Of a stretch of 64,000 nucleotides of DNA, positions 1 through 7,577 are shown piece by piece. The notes beneath the pieces are model-generated. The model saw nothing but the letters and a program-made list of their open reading frames with translations, searched no databases and was not told the DNA's origin. Position 1 is the stretch's first letter, and each line of letters begins with the position of its first letter. The position numbers and the translations under genes are program-made. Origin of the DNA: Intrasporangium calvum DSM 43043. Lineage in GTDB: Bacteria > Actinomycetota > Actinomycetes > Actinomycetales > Dermatophilaceae. The stretch lies in assembly GCF_000184685.1 (NCBI RefSeq), contig NC_014830.1:3658001-3722000 (forward strand), read 5' to 3'.

Positions 1-605
1 TCGGGGGCATCGTCGCGACGAACGAGGAGTGGGCCGTCCGGTTGCGCCAGGTGCGCGCCCTGACCGGTGGCCTGCTGGCGCCGACGTCGGCCTACCAGCT
101 GCACCGTGGACTGCAGACCCTTCCCGTGCGGGTCAGGGCCCAGCAGGACACGGCGCAGGTCGTCGCGTCGTGGCTCGACCGGCAGTACGGCGTGGCGCGG
201 GTCGCCTATCCCGGGCTGCCCGGCGGCGACCCGGACGGGCTCGTCGGCACCCAGATGGCCGGACCCGGCTCGATCCTCGCGATCATCCTCGACGGTGGGT
301 ACGCCGCGGCCGCGGCGTTCGCCGAGGCCTGCCAGCTGATCACGCACGCCGTGTCGCTGGGTGGCGTCGACACGCTCATCCAGCACGCCGCGGCGTTGAC
401 CCACCGCCCGGTGGCTCCCGAGGCGCGGCCGAACGCCGGCCTCCTGAGGCTCTCCATCGGACTCGAACACCCGGCGGACCTCATCGCAGACCTCGACCGT
501 GCACTCCGGGCAGCCCGTGCAGCAACACCGGCCACGGCCCCCGTCACGACCCCAGGCGCCGGTGCGTCCGCACCCTTCCGCCAGCTCGCGTCCTCCACGC
601 ACTGA
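1..605 (+). CDS. Cys/Met-metabolism PLP-dependent enzyme, C-terminal part (truncated by window edge)
   Basis: The reading frame is open from base 3 and ends at TGA 603-605, giving the last 200 residues of a trans-sulfuration-type enzyme (cystathionine gamma-synthase, gamma-lyase or methionine gamma-lyase group). Visible family signatures are LHRGLQTLPVRV, the PGLPG segment followed by a glycine-rich stretch, and SLGGVDTLIQHAA...LTHRP followed by LLRLSIGLEHPADLIADLDRAL, the typical end of these proteins where substrate carboxylate and PLP-adjacent residues lie. The PLP lysine lies upstream of the window. Substrate cannot be told from this part. A terminator-like inverted repeat follows the stop, and the next gene is convergent. 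Confidence 0.8.
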   Translation, partial: GGIVATNEEWAVRLRQVRALTGGLLAPTSAYQLHRGLQTLPVRVRAQQDTAQVVASWLDRQYGVARVAYPGLPGGDPDGLVGTQMAGPGSILAIILDGGYAAAAAFAEACQLITHAVSLGGVDTLIQHAAALTHRPVAPEARPNAGLLRLSIGLEHPADLIADLDRALRAARAATPATAPVTTPGAGASAPFRQLASSTH

Positions 606-615
606 CCCGCCCCTG

Positions 616-691
616 CCGCAACACACCCGCTTACCGTCTGCACCCCCCGCCTGCATCAGGGAGGTGCAGGCGGTAGGCGGGTGTGTTGCGG
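616..691. repeat. Large inverted repeat between convergent genes (CCGCAACACACCCGC family)
   Basis: Left arm begins CCGCAACACACCCGCTTACC (616-635) and the right arm, ending at 691, is its near-complement, with arms of nearly 30 bases and a short loop. It lies between two convergent stop codons (605 and 718), so it probably acts as a bidirectional terminator although no T-run follows. A second copy of the same arm sequence is at 14834-14909. Confidence 0.8.
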
Positions 692-717
692 GGTCTGCAG
701 GGGCATCCGGGCTGCGG

Positions 718-2415
718 TCACCGGGCGCGTTGGACCGCCTGCTGCACCCCCGCGATGACCCGGGAGTAGTCGTCGTCCGGCTCGCCGCCGAGCACCGCAC
801 CCCACGCCGGGACGAGCTCGGCGCCGTAGCGGTGCCCGAACCCGTCCGCCGGGTCGTGGCCCACCGCCATGTCCGTCGTCAGCTGCCAGAAGGTGACGAA
901 GGGGATCCACGTGACGTCAGGGTTGACGTCCCGACCCCGCGGCTCGCGCAGCCACTCCGGCTCGGCCCCCAGGGTCGACGGGTTCCACCAGACGACCGGG
1001 TCGGACGGGTGCTGGGCGTAGACGTACCGGGGAAAGGCCCACTCGCCGTAGTCGCGGCCGTAGTAGTCGTGGGTCAGCTCCGCCGCGTTCGTCGCGAAGC
1101 GGAAGTGCCGGCCGTCCTCGACGACGGGCGCGACCTGCGGACTGCCTGGGGTGCGAGCGCCGGTCAGCTCGGCGTGGATCCGGGTGAAGCTCGGCGTCCC
1201 GACCCAGACGCCGCCGTCTGCCCGGCGCAGCATGTCGTCGGCGTCGGCGAACGCCGCGTGCCCGCCGTAGGACCCCAAGGACTCACCGCCGACGACGAGC
1301 CGGGGCCGACGATCCTCGGGCAGGCGCGACACCTCGGCGTGGATCTTGTCGAAGAGGACCCGGCCGGCCTCCCGCGGAGTCTCGCGGTCGGTGAGGAGGG
1401 CGACCGCGCTCGGCACATAGCTGTACTGCATCGCGGCGATGGCACTGTCACCGCCGGTGAGGTACTCGATGGACTTCGCGGACCAGTCGTCGACCCACCC
1501 GGTGCCGGTCGTCGTGATGACGGCGACGACCTTCCGTTCGAAGGCCCGGGTGCGACGCAGCTCGGCCACCACTGCGTCGGCGACCTGCTCGATGGTCCGG
1601 TCGTCACCGCGGCCCGCGTAGACGCGGATCGGCTCCTTCGCCGGGCGGCCGGTCGCCGCTTGGATCAGGGTGGCCCGGGAGACGTTCGTGACGAACATCT
1701 GCCCCTGGAAGCCGAGGCTGGCATACGCCTCAAGCGAGCCCGGCCCACCGGAGACGAACACCGACGACGGGACGGACCGGCCCGCCGGCTGCCGGGCGTT
1801 GACCTGGGCGGCGCTCGCGGCCATCGCCTGCATCCCCCGATGGAAGACCACGCTGTCGGACACCCACAGGGTCGCCGTCCCGACGACGACGATCGCGACG
1901 ATGGACGCGAGCGTGCGAGGCAGCACCTGTCCGGCGGCCTCGGCGAGCCGATGGGTCGCCCGGCGCAGCCCCCGGGCGATCGCGAGCAGGAGAGCCGCGA
2001 GCGCGACCGCGAGCGCGATGGCCCAAACCCAGTCGAGGGGTCGCAGCGGGCTGAGCCCGAGGAACTCAGCGGTGCGGCCCTGCGAGCGGACGTTCGAGAC
2101 CGTCAGGGCGGTGACCGCCACGACGCTGAGGATCGGCAGGGCGACGCGGAGGACGTGCTCCGTCTCGCGGCTCACGGACACGCGCAGCTGGACGAGTCGG
2201 GCGATCCGCCGCACGACCCAGGCCAGGACCACTCCCAGGCCGTAGCCGGCGGCCGCGCAGAGCCCGCTGATGACGCCCTGGTAGTACCAGGTCCGCGGCA
2301 GCAGGCTCGGCGACATGGAGATGAGGAAGTAGGTCGCGGCGAAGAACAACCCGGGCCCCGACAGGTGCCACCACGGATTCGGCCAGGCCCGGCCGGAGGT
2401 CGACGTGGAGGGCAT
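718..2415 (-). CDS. Membrane alpha/beta-hydrolase family protein
   Basis: A 565-residue protein with about five hydrophobic segments in its first 200 residues followed by a soluble alpha/beta-hydrolase domain. The nucleophile elbow reads GGESLGSYGG, placing the catalytic serine near residue 378. This architecture (membrane N-terminal domain plus Abhydrolase_9-type domain) is known from mycobacteria and other actinobacteria, where the substrate is not established. The region around WVDDWSAKSIEYLTGGD and the WWNPSTLGAEPEWL segment near the end are also typical of that family. It is a single gene convergent with the PLP enzyme, and its ATG lies 97 bases from the divergent DsbA-family gene. Family assignment is firm; enzymatic role is unknown. 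Confidence 0.8.
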   Translation of the reverse strand: MPSTSTSGRAWPNPWWHLSGPGLFFAATYFLISMSPSLLPRTWYYQGVISGLCAAAGYGLGVVLAWVVRRIARLVQLRVSVSRETEHVLRVALPILSVVAVTALTVSNVRSQGRTAEFLGLSPLRPLDWVWAIALAVALAALLLAIARGLRRATHRLAEAAGQVLPRTLASIVAIVVVGTATLWVSDSVVFHRGMQAMAASAAQVNARQPAGRSVPSSVFVSGGPGSLEAYASLGFQGQMFVTNVSRATLIQAATGRPAKEPIRVYAGRGDDRTIEQVADAVVAELRRTRAFERKVVAVITTTGTGWVDDWSAKSIEYLTGGDSAIAAMQYSYVPSAVALLTDRETPREAGRVLFDKIHAEVSRLPEDRRPRLVVGGESLGSYGGHAAFADADDMLRRADGGVWVGTPSFTRIHAELTGARTPGSPQVAPVVEDGRHFRFATNAAELTHDYYGRDYGEWAFPRYVYAQHPSDPVVWWNPSTLGAEPEWLREPRGRDVNPDVTWIPFVTFWQLTTDMAVGHDPADGFGHRYGAELVPAWGAVLGGEPDDDYSRVIAGVQQAVQRAR

Positions 2416-2512
2416 GCGCCCAGCCTAGGCAGGGCCGGCACCCGTCCGCTGCAGGTTTCCCGCCGTGGACGCGTCCCGTCCGGTCCGCGCACAGGAGATA
2501 GGTTGTCGAGTC

Positions 2513-3238
2513 GTGAAGATCGACATCTGGACCGACATCGTCTGCCCGTACTGCTACCTCGGGCGGCGCCGTTTCGAGCTGGCGCTCGAGCAGTTCGAGC
2601 ACCGTGACGAGGTCGAGGTCCAGTGGCACAGCTTCGAGCTGGACCGCAACGCCGAGCCCGTCACCGAGCACGACCTGCCCGGCCTCATCGCCGCGAAGTA
2701 CGGCACGTCTCGTGAGGATGCCGTGGCGCAGCACGAGCGTCTCGCGACCGAGGCGGCCGCGGTCGGCCTCGAGCTCAGCTGGCGCACGGCCCGGCACGGC
2801 AACACCTTCGACGCCCACCGTCTCGTGCACCTCGCCGCCGAGGCCGGTGGCCCCCAGCTCGCCGGGAGGGCCCACGACCGGCTGATGCGGGCCTACTTCG
2901 CCGAGGGCCTGGCGGTGGGCGACCGGGAGGCGCTCGTCGGTCTGGCCCCGGACCTCGGGCTGGACGCCCGGGAGGTCCGCGAGATGCTCGAGTCCGACGA
3001 CTTCGGCAACCACGTCCGCAGTGACGAGGCGACCGCGAAGATGCTCGGCATCACGGGAGTTCCCTTCTTCGTCCTCGACCGGCGCTACGGCGTGTCCGGC
3101 GCCCAGCCCGTCGAGGTGTTCGCGCAGGCCCTCGCCCAGGCCTGGACGTCCAAGGACGAGGAGCGCGAGCCCGCGATGTCCGGCGGCGGGTGCGGCGGGT
3201 GCGGACCCGAAGGCTGCGGCGGCGCCTGCAGCGCCTGA
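2513..3238 (+). CDS. FrnE-like DsbA-family oxidoreductase
   Basis: A 241-residue thioredoxin-fold protein of the DsbA/FrnE group, expected to be a cytoplasmic dithiol-disulfide oxidoreductase or isomerase because no signal peptide is seen. The redox motif CPYC is at residues 11-14 and the cis-proline loop reads GITGVPFF near residue 183. The GTG at 2513 is chosen because the domain starts immediately (KIDIWTDIVCPYC); an AGGAG lies at 2493-2497, rather far upstream. An odd feature is the Gly/Cys-rich tail with repeated GGCGG and five cysteines, which could bind metal or form extra disulfides. It starts a colinear run with the YjbR and ComB genes. Confidence 0.85.
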   Translation: MKIDIWTDIVCPYCYLGRRRFELALEQFEHRDEVEVQWHSFELDRNAEPVTEHDLPGLIAAKYGTSREDAVAQHERLATEAAAVGLELSWRTARHGNTFDAHRLVHLAAEAGGPQLAGRAHDRLMRAYFAEGLAVGDREALVGLAPDLGLDAREVREMLESDDFGNHVRSDEATAKMLGITGVPFFVLDRRYGVSGAQPVEVFAQALAQAWTSKDEEREPAMSGGGCGGCGPEGCGGACSA

Positions 3239-3280
3239 GCCCAGCCCGCGCCGGACGGTCGGGAGGCACCTGGCGGGCCC

Positions 3281-3291
3281 AGCGGCATACG
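3281..3291 (-). repeat. CGTATGCCGCT repeat, intergenic
   Basis: Exact core (reads AGCGGCATACG on the plus strand) 43 bases after the FrnE stop and 20 bases before the YjbR start; the extension GGGCCCGC follows on the minus strand. Confidence 0.85.
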
Positions 3292-3311
3292 GCCCCGCGT
3301 AGCGTGGAGGC

Positions 3312-3722
3312 ATGTCGCATCCCGTCATGTTCGACGCGAGTGACCCCCACTACGTCCGGCTCCGGGAGATCTGCCTCGCCCTCCCCGGAGCGCAGGAGAA
3401 GATCGCGCACGGGCGACCGAACTTCTTCACCCGCAAGGTCTTCGCGGCCTTCGGCGGCTCCCTCAAGGGTGAGCACCGGTCGCCCGTCGCCCGCCACTCG
3501 GTGCTCTTCCTGCCCGACCCGAGCGAGCGGGCCGCGCTGCTCGACGACGAGCGCTGCTTCGTGCCGGCCTACGTCGGTGCCGCGGGCTGGCTCGGCCTCA
3601 GCTTCCATCTCATCGGCGGGGCGGACCTGGTCGACTGGGACGAGGTCGCCGAGCTGGTCGACGCGTCCTACCGACTCACCGCGCCCGCCCGACTCGTGAA
3701 GGAGCTCGATTCCCGTGCGTGA
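3312..3722 (+). CDS. MmcQ/YjbR family protein
   Basis: A 136-residue member of the MmcQ/YjbR family, small proteins with a fold like the DNA-binding part of TetR-unrelated CyaY-like domains; their biochemical role is not established although many are annotated as DNA-binding. Family features visible are LCLALPGAQEKIAHGRPNFF near the N-terminus, the basic strand FTRKVFAAFGG, and the W-D-E-V region near the C-terminus. The ATG at 3312 follows the repeat at 3281. Its last 8 bases overlap the start of the ComB gene, so the two are translationally linked. Confidence 0.8.
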   Translation: MSHPVMFDASDPHYVRLREICLALPGAQEKIAHGRPNFFTRKVFAAFGGSLKGEHRSPVARHSVLFLPDPSERAALLDDERCFVPAYVGAAGWLGLSFHLIGGADLVDWDEVAELVDASYRLTAPARLVKELDSRA

Positions 3723-4551
3723 CAGCTGGAGCCAGGACGAGGGGACGATCCGCGTCGAGTGGGGTCCGGTCGGGGCTCAGTCGCTCGTGTCGTATGCCGC
3801 TGAGCGCGGTCCCGTCGTCGCCGTCGTCGTCGACGTGCTGAGCTTCACGACAGCGGTGTCCGTGGCCGTCGACGGGGCGGTGACGGTCTGGCCGTACCGG
3901 TGGAAGGACGACTCTGCTGCGGCCTTCGCCCGGGAGCACGACGCCGAGCTCGCCGTGGGACGTGGTGCGGCGAAAGTCAGTGGCGGGATCAGCCTGTCGC
4001 CGTTGAGCATTCGCGATGCAGCGGGGTCGGTGGAGCGCCTGGTGCTGCCCTCTCCGAACGGGTCGACCGTCACCGCACTGCTGGACGGGGCGGGGGCCGT
4101 GGTGGCGGCCGGTTCGCTCCGCAACCGATCGGCGGTCGGGGCGTGGGCGGTCCGGGAGCTCGACGCGCTGGCCGCTGCCCCTGGACGCCAGGGCCGCGTC
4201 GGGGACCCGGCCGTGGTCATCGTCCCGGCCGGGGAGCGCTGGCCCAACGGCGGCCTGCGGCCGGCCGCGGAGGACCTCTGGGGCGCGGGCGCGATCGTCG
4301 ACGCGATCGTCACCCGGCTCGAGCACCGGGCGGGCCCGATGCTGCTCAGCGCGGAGGCTGCCGTGGCGCTGGCGGCGTGGTCGTGGGTCGAGGACCGGGT
4401 GGGTCCGTCGCTCGAGGCGTGCGCCAGCGGGCGCGAGCTGGTCGACGACGGCTACCCCGAGGACGTGCAGATGGCGAGTGAGGTCGACGTGAGCGGCCGG
4501 GTGCCGGTCCTCGTGGACGGCGCCTTCCGCCCCGCCGCCAGCACCCCCTGA
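3715..4551 (+). CDS. ComB family 2-phosphosulfolactate phosphatase-like protein
   Basis: A 278-residue ComB-family protein. ComB hydrolyses 2-phosphosulfolactate in methanogen coenzyme M synthesis; actinobacterial homologues lack the rest of that pathway as far as is visible here, so the true substrate is probably another phosphoester. Signature segments are VVVDVLSFTTAVSVAVDGA (residues 37-55), LPSPNGST (near 113) and ASGRELVDDGYPEDV near the end, which carry the acidic metal ligands of the family. The GTG start overlaps the upstream gene by 8 bases. A copy of the CGTATGCCGCT repeat at 3791 encodes its SYAAER segment. Family certain, function inferred. Confidence 0.8.
   Translation: MRDSWSQDEGTIRVEWGPVGAQSLVSYAAERGPVVAVVVDVLSFTTAVSVAVDGAVTVWPYRWKDDSAAAFAREHDAELAVGRGAAKVSGGISLSPLSIRDAAGSVERLVLPSPNGSTVTALLDGAGAVVAAGSLRNRSAVGAWAVRELDALAAAPGRQGRVGDPAVVIVPAGERWPNGGLRPAAEDLWGAGAIVDAIVTRLEHRAGPMLLSAEAAVALAAWSWVEDRVGPSLEACASGRELVDDGYPEDVQMASEVDVSGRVPVLVDGAFRPAASTP
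3791..3801 (+). repeat. CGTATGCCGCT repeat inside ComB gene
   Basis: Exact core, read in sense as codons for Ser-Tyr-Ala-Ala, using the rare codon TAT. Confidence 0.8.
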
Positions 4552-4552
4552 C

Positions 4553-4573
4553 GATCGAAAGAGCAGTTCGTCC
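4553..4573 (+). repeat. GATCGAAAGAGCAGTTCGTC repeat between convergent genes
   Basis: First of the family also found at 35428, 37334, 37364 and, inverted, 37418. Here it begins right after the ComB stop codon and ends just before the stop of the convergent oxidoreductase. With the TCGATC at 4575-4580 it can form a small hairpin (GATCGA...TCGATC). Confidence 0.75.
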
Positions 4574-4579
4574 CCTCGA

Positions 4580-5965
4580 TCACTGGCCGATGGCGCTCCA
4601 GAACGCGGCCGCTGCCTTGGACGGTCGCCCCGACCGGCGCTCCGACCGGTCGGCTGCCCCCATCAGCGCGGTCACGGCGTTGACCCCGAGCCAGCGCAAC
4701 GGCTCCGGCTCCCACGGCCGTGACGTCCGCCCCGCCCAGGGGAGGGACGCGAGGTCGGCAGGGTCGTCGTCGCGGATCATCGCGGCGAGCGTGCGGCCGG
4801 CGAGCGCCGAGGTCGCGACGCCGTCCCCGACGTAGCCACCGGCGAAGGCCAGGCCGGTGCGCCGGTCGTGTCGCACGGCTGGGTACCAGTCCCGCGGCAC
4901 GCCGAGGTTGCCGCCCCAGGAGTGGGTGAACCGCACGTCGCGCAGGACCGGGAAGAGGTCGACGAGGACCCGGCGGAGCGTGGCGTGGACGCGTTCGTCG
5001 CGTTCGTAGGCCGGCGACACCTTGGACGCGTAGTGGTAGGGCGCCCCGCGGCCCCCGAACGCGATGCGACCGTCCCGGGTGCGCTGGCCGTAGATGACGA
5101 GGTGGCGGTTGTCGGCGAAGGTGGCCCGGTCCCGCAGCCCGATCTGGTCCCAGACCTCGTCGGGGAGCGGCTCGGTCGCGGTCATGAGGGAGTAGACCGG
5201 AGCGAGGCTTCGGCGGCGGCCCGCCACCGTGGCGGTGTAGCCCTCGGTGGCGAGGACGATGTGCTCCGCGCGGATGGTCCCGTGGCGGGTGACGACGTGA
5301 CGGCTGTGCACGTCGGTCGCGGCGGTCTGCTCGTGGATCGTCACGCCCCGCCGCTCGACGGCCCGGGCGAGCCCGCGGACGAGTCGGGCGGGGTGGATCG
5401 CCGCACAGTGCGGGGTCCACAAGCCGCCGATCGCGCCGTCGACCGCGGCGATCTGCTGGACCTCCGTCGCGCCGAGCAGCCGGTGGTCGTCCGCCCCGAA
5501 CCCCCAGGCAGCGTGGTCGGCCAGCTGCGTGCGGATCCGCTCCAGCTGGGCCGGGTTCCGGGCCACGGACAGGGAGCCACCCTGGTCGAAGTGGCAGTCG
5601 ATCCCCTCGGCTGCGGCCACCCGGCCCACCTCGGGGACGGTCTCGATGAGGACCCGCTGCATGCGGACGGCTCCCTCGCGGCCGCGGTCCACTGCCATCC
5701 GCCGCAGCGACGTGGGGAAGAGCGCGGAGCACCAGCCGCCGTTGCGTCCGGAGGCCCCGTAGCCGGCGATCTCCTTGTCGATGACCACGACCCGAAGGCT
5801 CGGGTCGGCGACGGCGAGGTGGTAGGCCGTCCACAACCCGGTGTAGCCGGCCCCGATGACCGCGACATCGACGTCGGTGTCGCCGGGGAGCGTCGGCCGC
5901 GGGGTGAGGTCTTCGTCGAGCGTGTCGTGCCACAGGCTGAGGCTGCGGTACTCGGACGGGGGCAT
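4580..5965 (-). CDS. FAD-dependent oxidoreductase (DadA/PuuB-like amine or amino-acid oxidase)
   Basis: A 461-residue flavoprotein of the D-amino-acid oxidase-like (DAO) superfamily. The FAD-binding motif GAGYTG is at residues 38-43, followed by DKEIAGYGASGRNGGW, a signature of gamma-glutamylputrescine oxidase and related PuuB/OrdL enzymes, and by SWGGNLG and FAGGYVGDGVATS near the C-terminus, which complete the FAD site. The start is ATG at 5965 (MPPSEYRSLSLW), which matches the usual N-terminus of PuuB-like proteins. It is divergent from a class III aminotransferase across 141 bases, which suggests a joint role in oxidising an amine or amino acid. Substrate is unknown. Confidence 0.8.
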   Translation of the reverse strand: MPPSEYRSLSLWHDTLDEDLTPRPTLPGDTDVDVAVIGAGYTGLWTAYHLAVADPSLRVVVIDKEIAGYGASGRNGGWCSALFPTSLRRMAVDRGREGAVRMQRVLIETVPEVGRVAAAEGIDCHFDQGGSLSVARNPAQLERIRTQLADHAAWGFGADDHRLLGATEVQQIAAVDGAIGGLWTPHCAAIHPARLVRGLARAVERRGVTIHEQTAATDVHSRHVVTRHGTIRAEHIVLATEGYTATVAGRRRSLAPVYSLMTATEPLPDEVWDQIGLRDRATFADNRHLVIYGQRTRDGRIAFGGRGAPYHYASKVSPAYERDERVHATLRRVLVDLFPVLRDVRFTHSWGGNLGVPRDWYPAVRHDRRTGLAFAGGYVGDGVATSALAGRTLAAMIRDDDPADLASLPWAGRTSRPWEPEPLRWLGVNAVTALMGAADRSERRSGRPSKAAAAFWSAIGQ

Positions 5966-6106
5966 AGGCGGCAGTATGCCGCGAAACGAAGGCGTTGACG
6001 ATGGTCCTGCCACCGATCTCCCCCGAGATTTCTCCTCGACCTTCGGAATCAGTGGCGGGACTTGCTGTGGACAACCACTTCCGTAGAAGGGCTGCCATGG
6101 AGCACG

Positions 6107-7486
6107 ATGAGCGACATGACCGACCACGCCCCGCTCGACCGGAGCCGCCTCGCCGCGCTGCACGCCAGGGAGCTGGGGGCCTTCCGGGCCGCCCGGCCCA
6201 GGTCGGCCGCCCTCGCTGAGCAGGCCCGGGCCCACCTGCCGGGCGGCGTGCCGATGAGCTGGATGGTGAAGTGGCCCGGCGACTTCCCCGTCTTCGTGGA
6301 CCGGGCGCAGGGGGCGCACTTCACCTGTGTGGACGGCATCGACCACATCGACCTCTGCCTCGGCGACACCGGCGCGATGATGGGCCACTCGCCGGGGCCG
6401 ACGGTCGAGGCGGTCCTGGCCCAGCTCGCCCGGGGCATCACGACGATGCTCCCGACCGAGGACGCGATCGCCGTGTCGACCGAGCTGTCCGAGCGCTTCG
6501 GTCTGCCCTACTGGCAGTTCACGCTGACCGCGACCGACGCGAACCGTCACGCGATCCGCTACGCCCGGCACCTCACCGGCCGCCGGAAGGTCGTCGTCCA
6601 CGACTACTGCTACCACGGCTCGGTCGACGAGACGTTCGCGACGCTCGACGCAGCCGGCCGGACGACGAGCCGTCGCAACAACATCGGACCGCCGGTCGAC
6701 CCGTCCGAGACCACACACGTCGTCGAGTTCAACGACGTCGACGGCCTCGAGCGGGCCCTCGCGGAGGGGGACGTGGCGGCGATCCTCGTGGAGCCCGCCC
6801 TCACGAACATCGGCATCGTCCTCCCGCACGCCGGCTACCACGCAGCGGTCCGGGAGCTGGCGACAAGCCACGGTGCGCTGCTCATCAACGACGAGACGCA
6901 CACGATCTGCGCCGGCCCCGGGGGTGTCACGCGCGCTGAGGACCTCCACCCCGACTTCCTCGTCATCGGAAAGTCGATCGGGGGCGGCATCCCGTGCGGG
7001 ACCTTCGGTTTCACCGCGGAGGTCGCCGACCGGATCGCCCGCTCGGTCGACCTCGAGGACATCGACGTCGGCGGCATCGGCGGCACGCTCGCCGGCAACG
7101 GTCTGTCGATGGCGGCGATGAGGGCGACGCTCGAGCAGGTCATGACGCAGGACGCCTTCGACCACATGGTGCCGCTGGCCCAGGCCTGGGCCGACGGCGT
7201 CCAGGCGGGGATCGACAGCGTCGCTGCACCGTGGCACGTGACCCGCCTCGGTGCCCGGGCCGAGTACAACTTCTCAGCCGAGCCGCCCCGCAACGGCCGG
7301 GAGGCGCACGACGCCGACGACTTCGAGCTGCAGCAGTACCTCCACCTCTACGCCCTCAACCGGGGCATCCTGCTGACGCCGTTCCACAACATGGCCCTGA
7401 TGTCTCCGTCGACGACGCGCGGCGACGTGGACGCGCACACCGTGATGTTCGACGAGTGCCTGCGGGAGCTCTTCAGCCGGCCGTGA
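6107..7486 (+). CDS. Class III aminotransferase (glutamate-1-semialdehyde aminomutase-like)
   Basis: A 459-residue PLP-dependent aminotransferase of the class III fold. Visible signatures are GDTGAMMGHSPGPTVEA at the N-terminal active-site region, the aldimine-region motif LLINDETHTICAGPGG (the Asp contacts the PLP pyridine nitrogen) and the PLP lysine in VIGKSIGGGIPCGTFG near residue 288. It resembles HemL by motif but the context (divergent FAD oxidase, no haem genes) argues for an amino-acid or amine catabolic enzyme. Start choice is ATG 6107, preceded by GGAG four bases upstream; ATG 6116 is an alternative. Confidence 0.8.
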   Translation: MSDMTDHAPLDRSRLAALHARELGAFRAARPRSAALAEQARAHLPGGVPMSWMVKWPGDFPVFVDRAQGAHFTCVDGIDHIDLCLGDTGAMMGHSPGPTVEAVLAQLARGITTMLPTEDAIAVSTELSERFGLPYWQFTLTATDANRHAIRYARHLTGRRKVVVHDYCYHGSVDETFATLDAAGRTTSRRNNIGPPVDPSETTHVVEFNDVDGLERALAEGDVAAILVEPALTNIGIVLPHAGYHAAVRELATSHGALLINDETHTICAGPGGVTRAEDLHPDFLVIGKSIGGGIPCGTFGFTAEVADRIARSVDLEDIDVGGIGGTLAGNGLSMAAMRATLEQVMTQDAFDHMVPLAQAWADGVQAGIDSVAAPWHVTRLGARAEYNFSAEPPRNGREAHDADDFELQQYLHLYALNRGILLTPFHNMALMSPSTTRGDVDAHTVMFDECLRELFSRP

Positions 7487-7497
7487 CGGGAGGACAC

Positions 7498-7566
7498 GTC
7501 GGGCTGGGAGCGAGCTCAGCGGCATCCGACCCGATCGGCCGTATGCCGCTCAGCTCGCTTCCCGAC
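7498..7566. terminator. Inverted pair of the CGTATGCCGCT repeat (probable bidirectional terminator)
   Basis: Left arm (7498-7524) ends in AGCGGCAT and the right arm (7542-7566) begins ATGCCGCT; both extend into GAGCTNAGC/GCTNAGCTC and CGTCGGG/CCCGACG, giving about 25 paired bases. It lies between the convergent aminotransferase and nitronate monooxygenase genes. No T-run. Confidence 0.7.
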
Positions 7567-7577
7567 GGAAGGTGGCC

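Noticed and set aside
499-2607. A 702-residue open frame on the plus strand opposite the membrane hydrolase
   Set aside because: Rich in Arg, Pro, Gly and Asp without domains; it is the antisense of a well-supported gene, typical of high-GC DNA.
6107-7486. Glutamate-1-semialdehyde aminomutase (hemL)
   Set aside because: Fold and motifs are shared, but the divergent FAD oxidase and absence of haem genes argue against a haem role.
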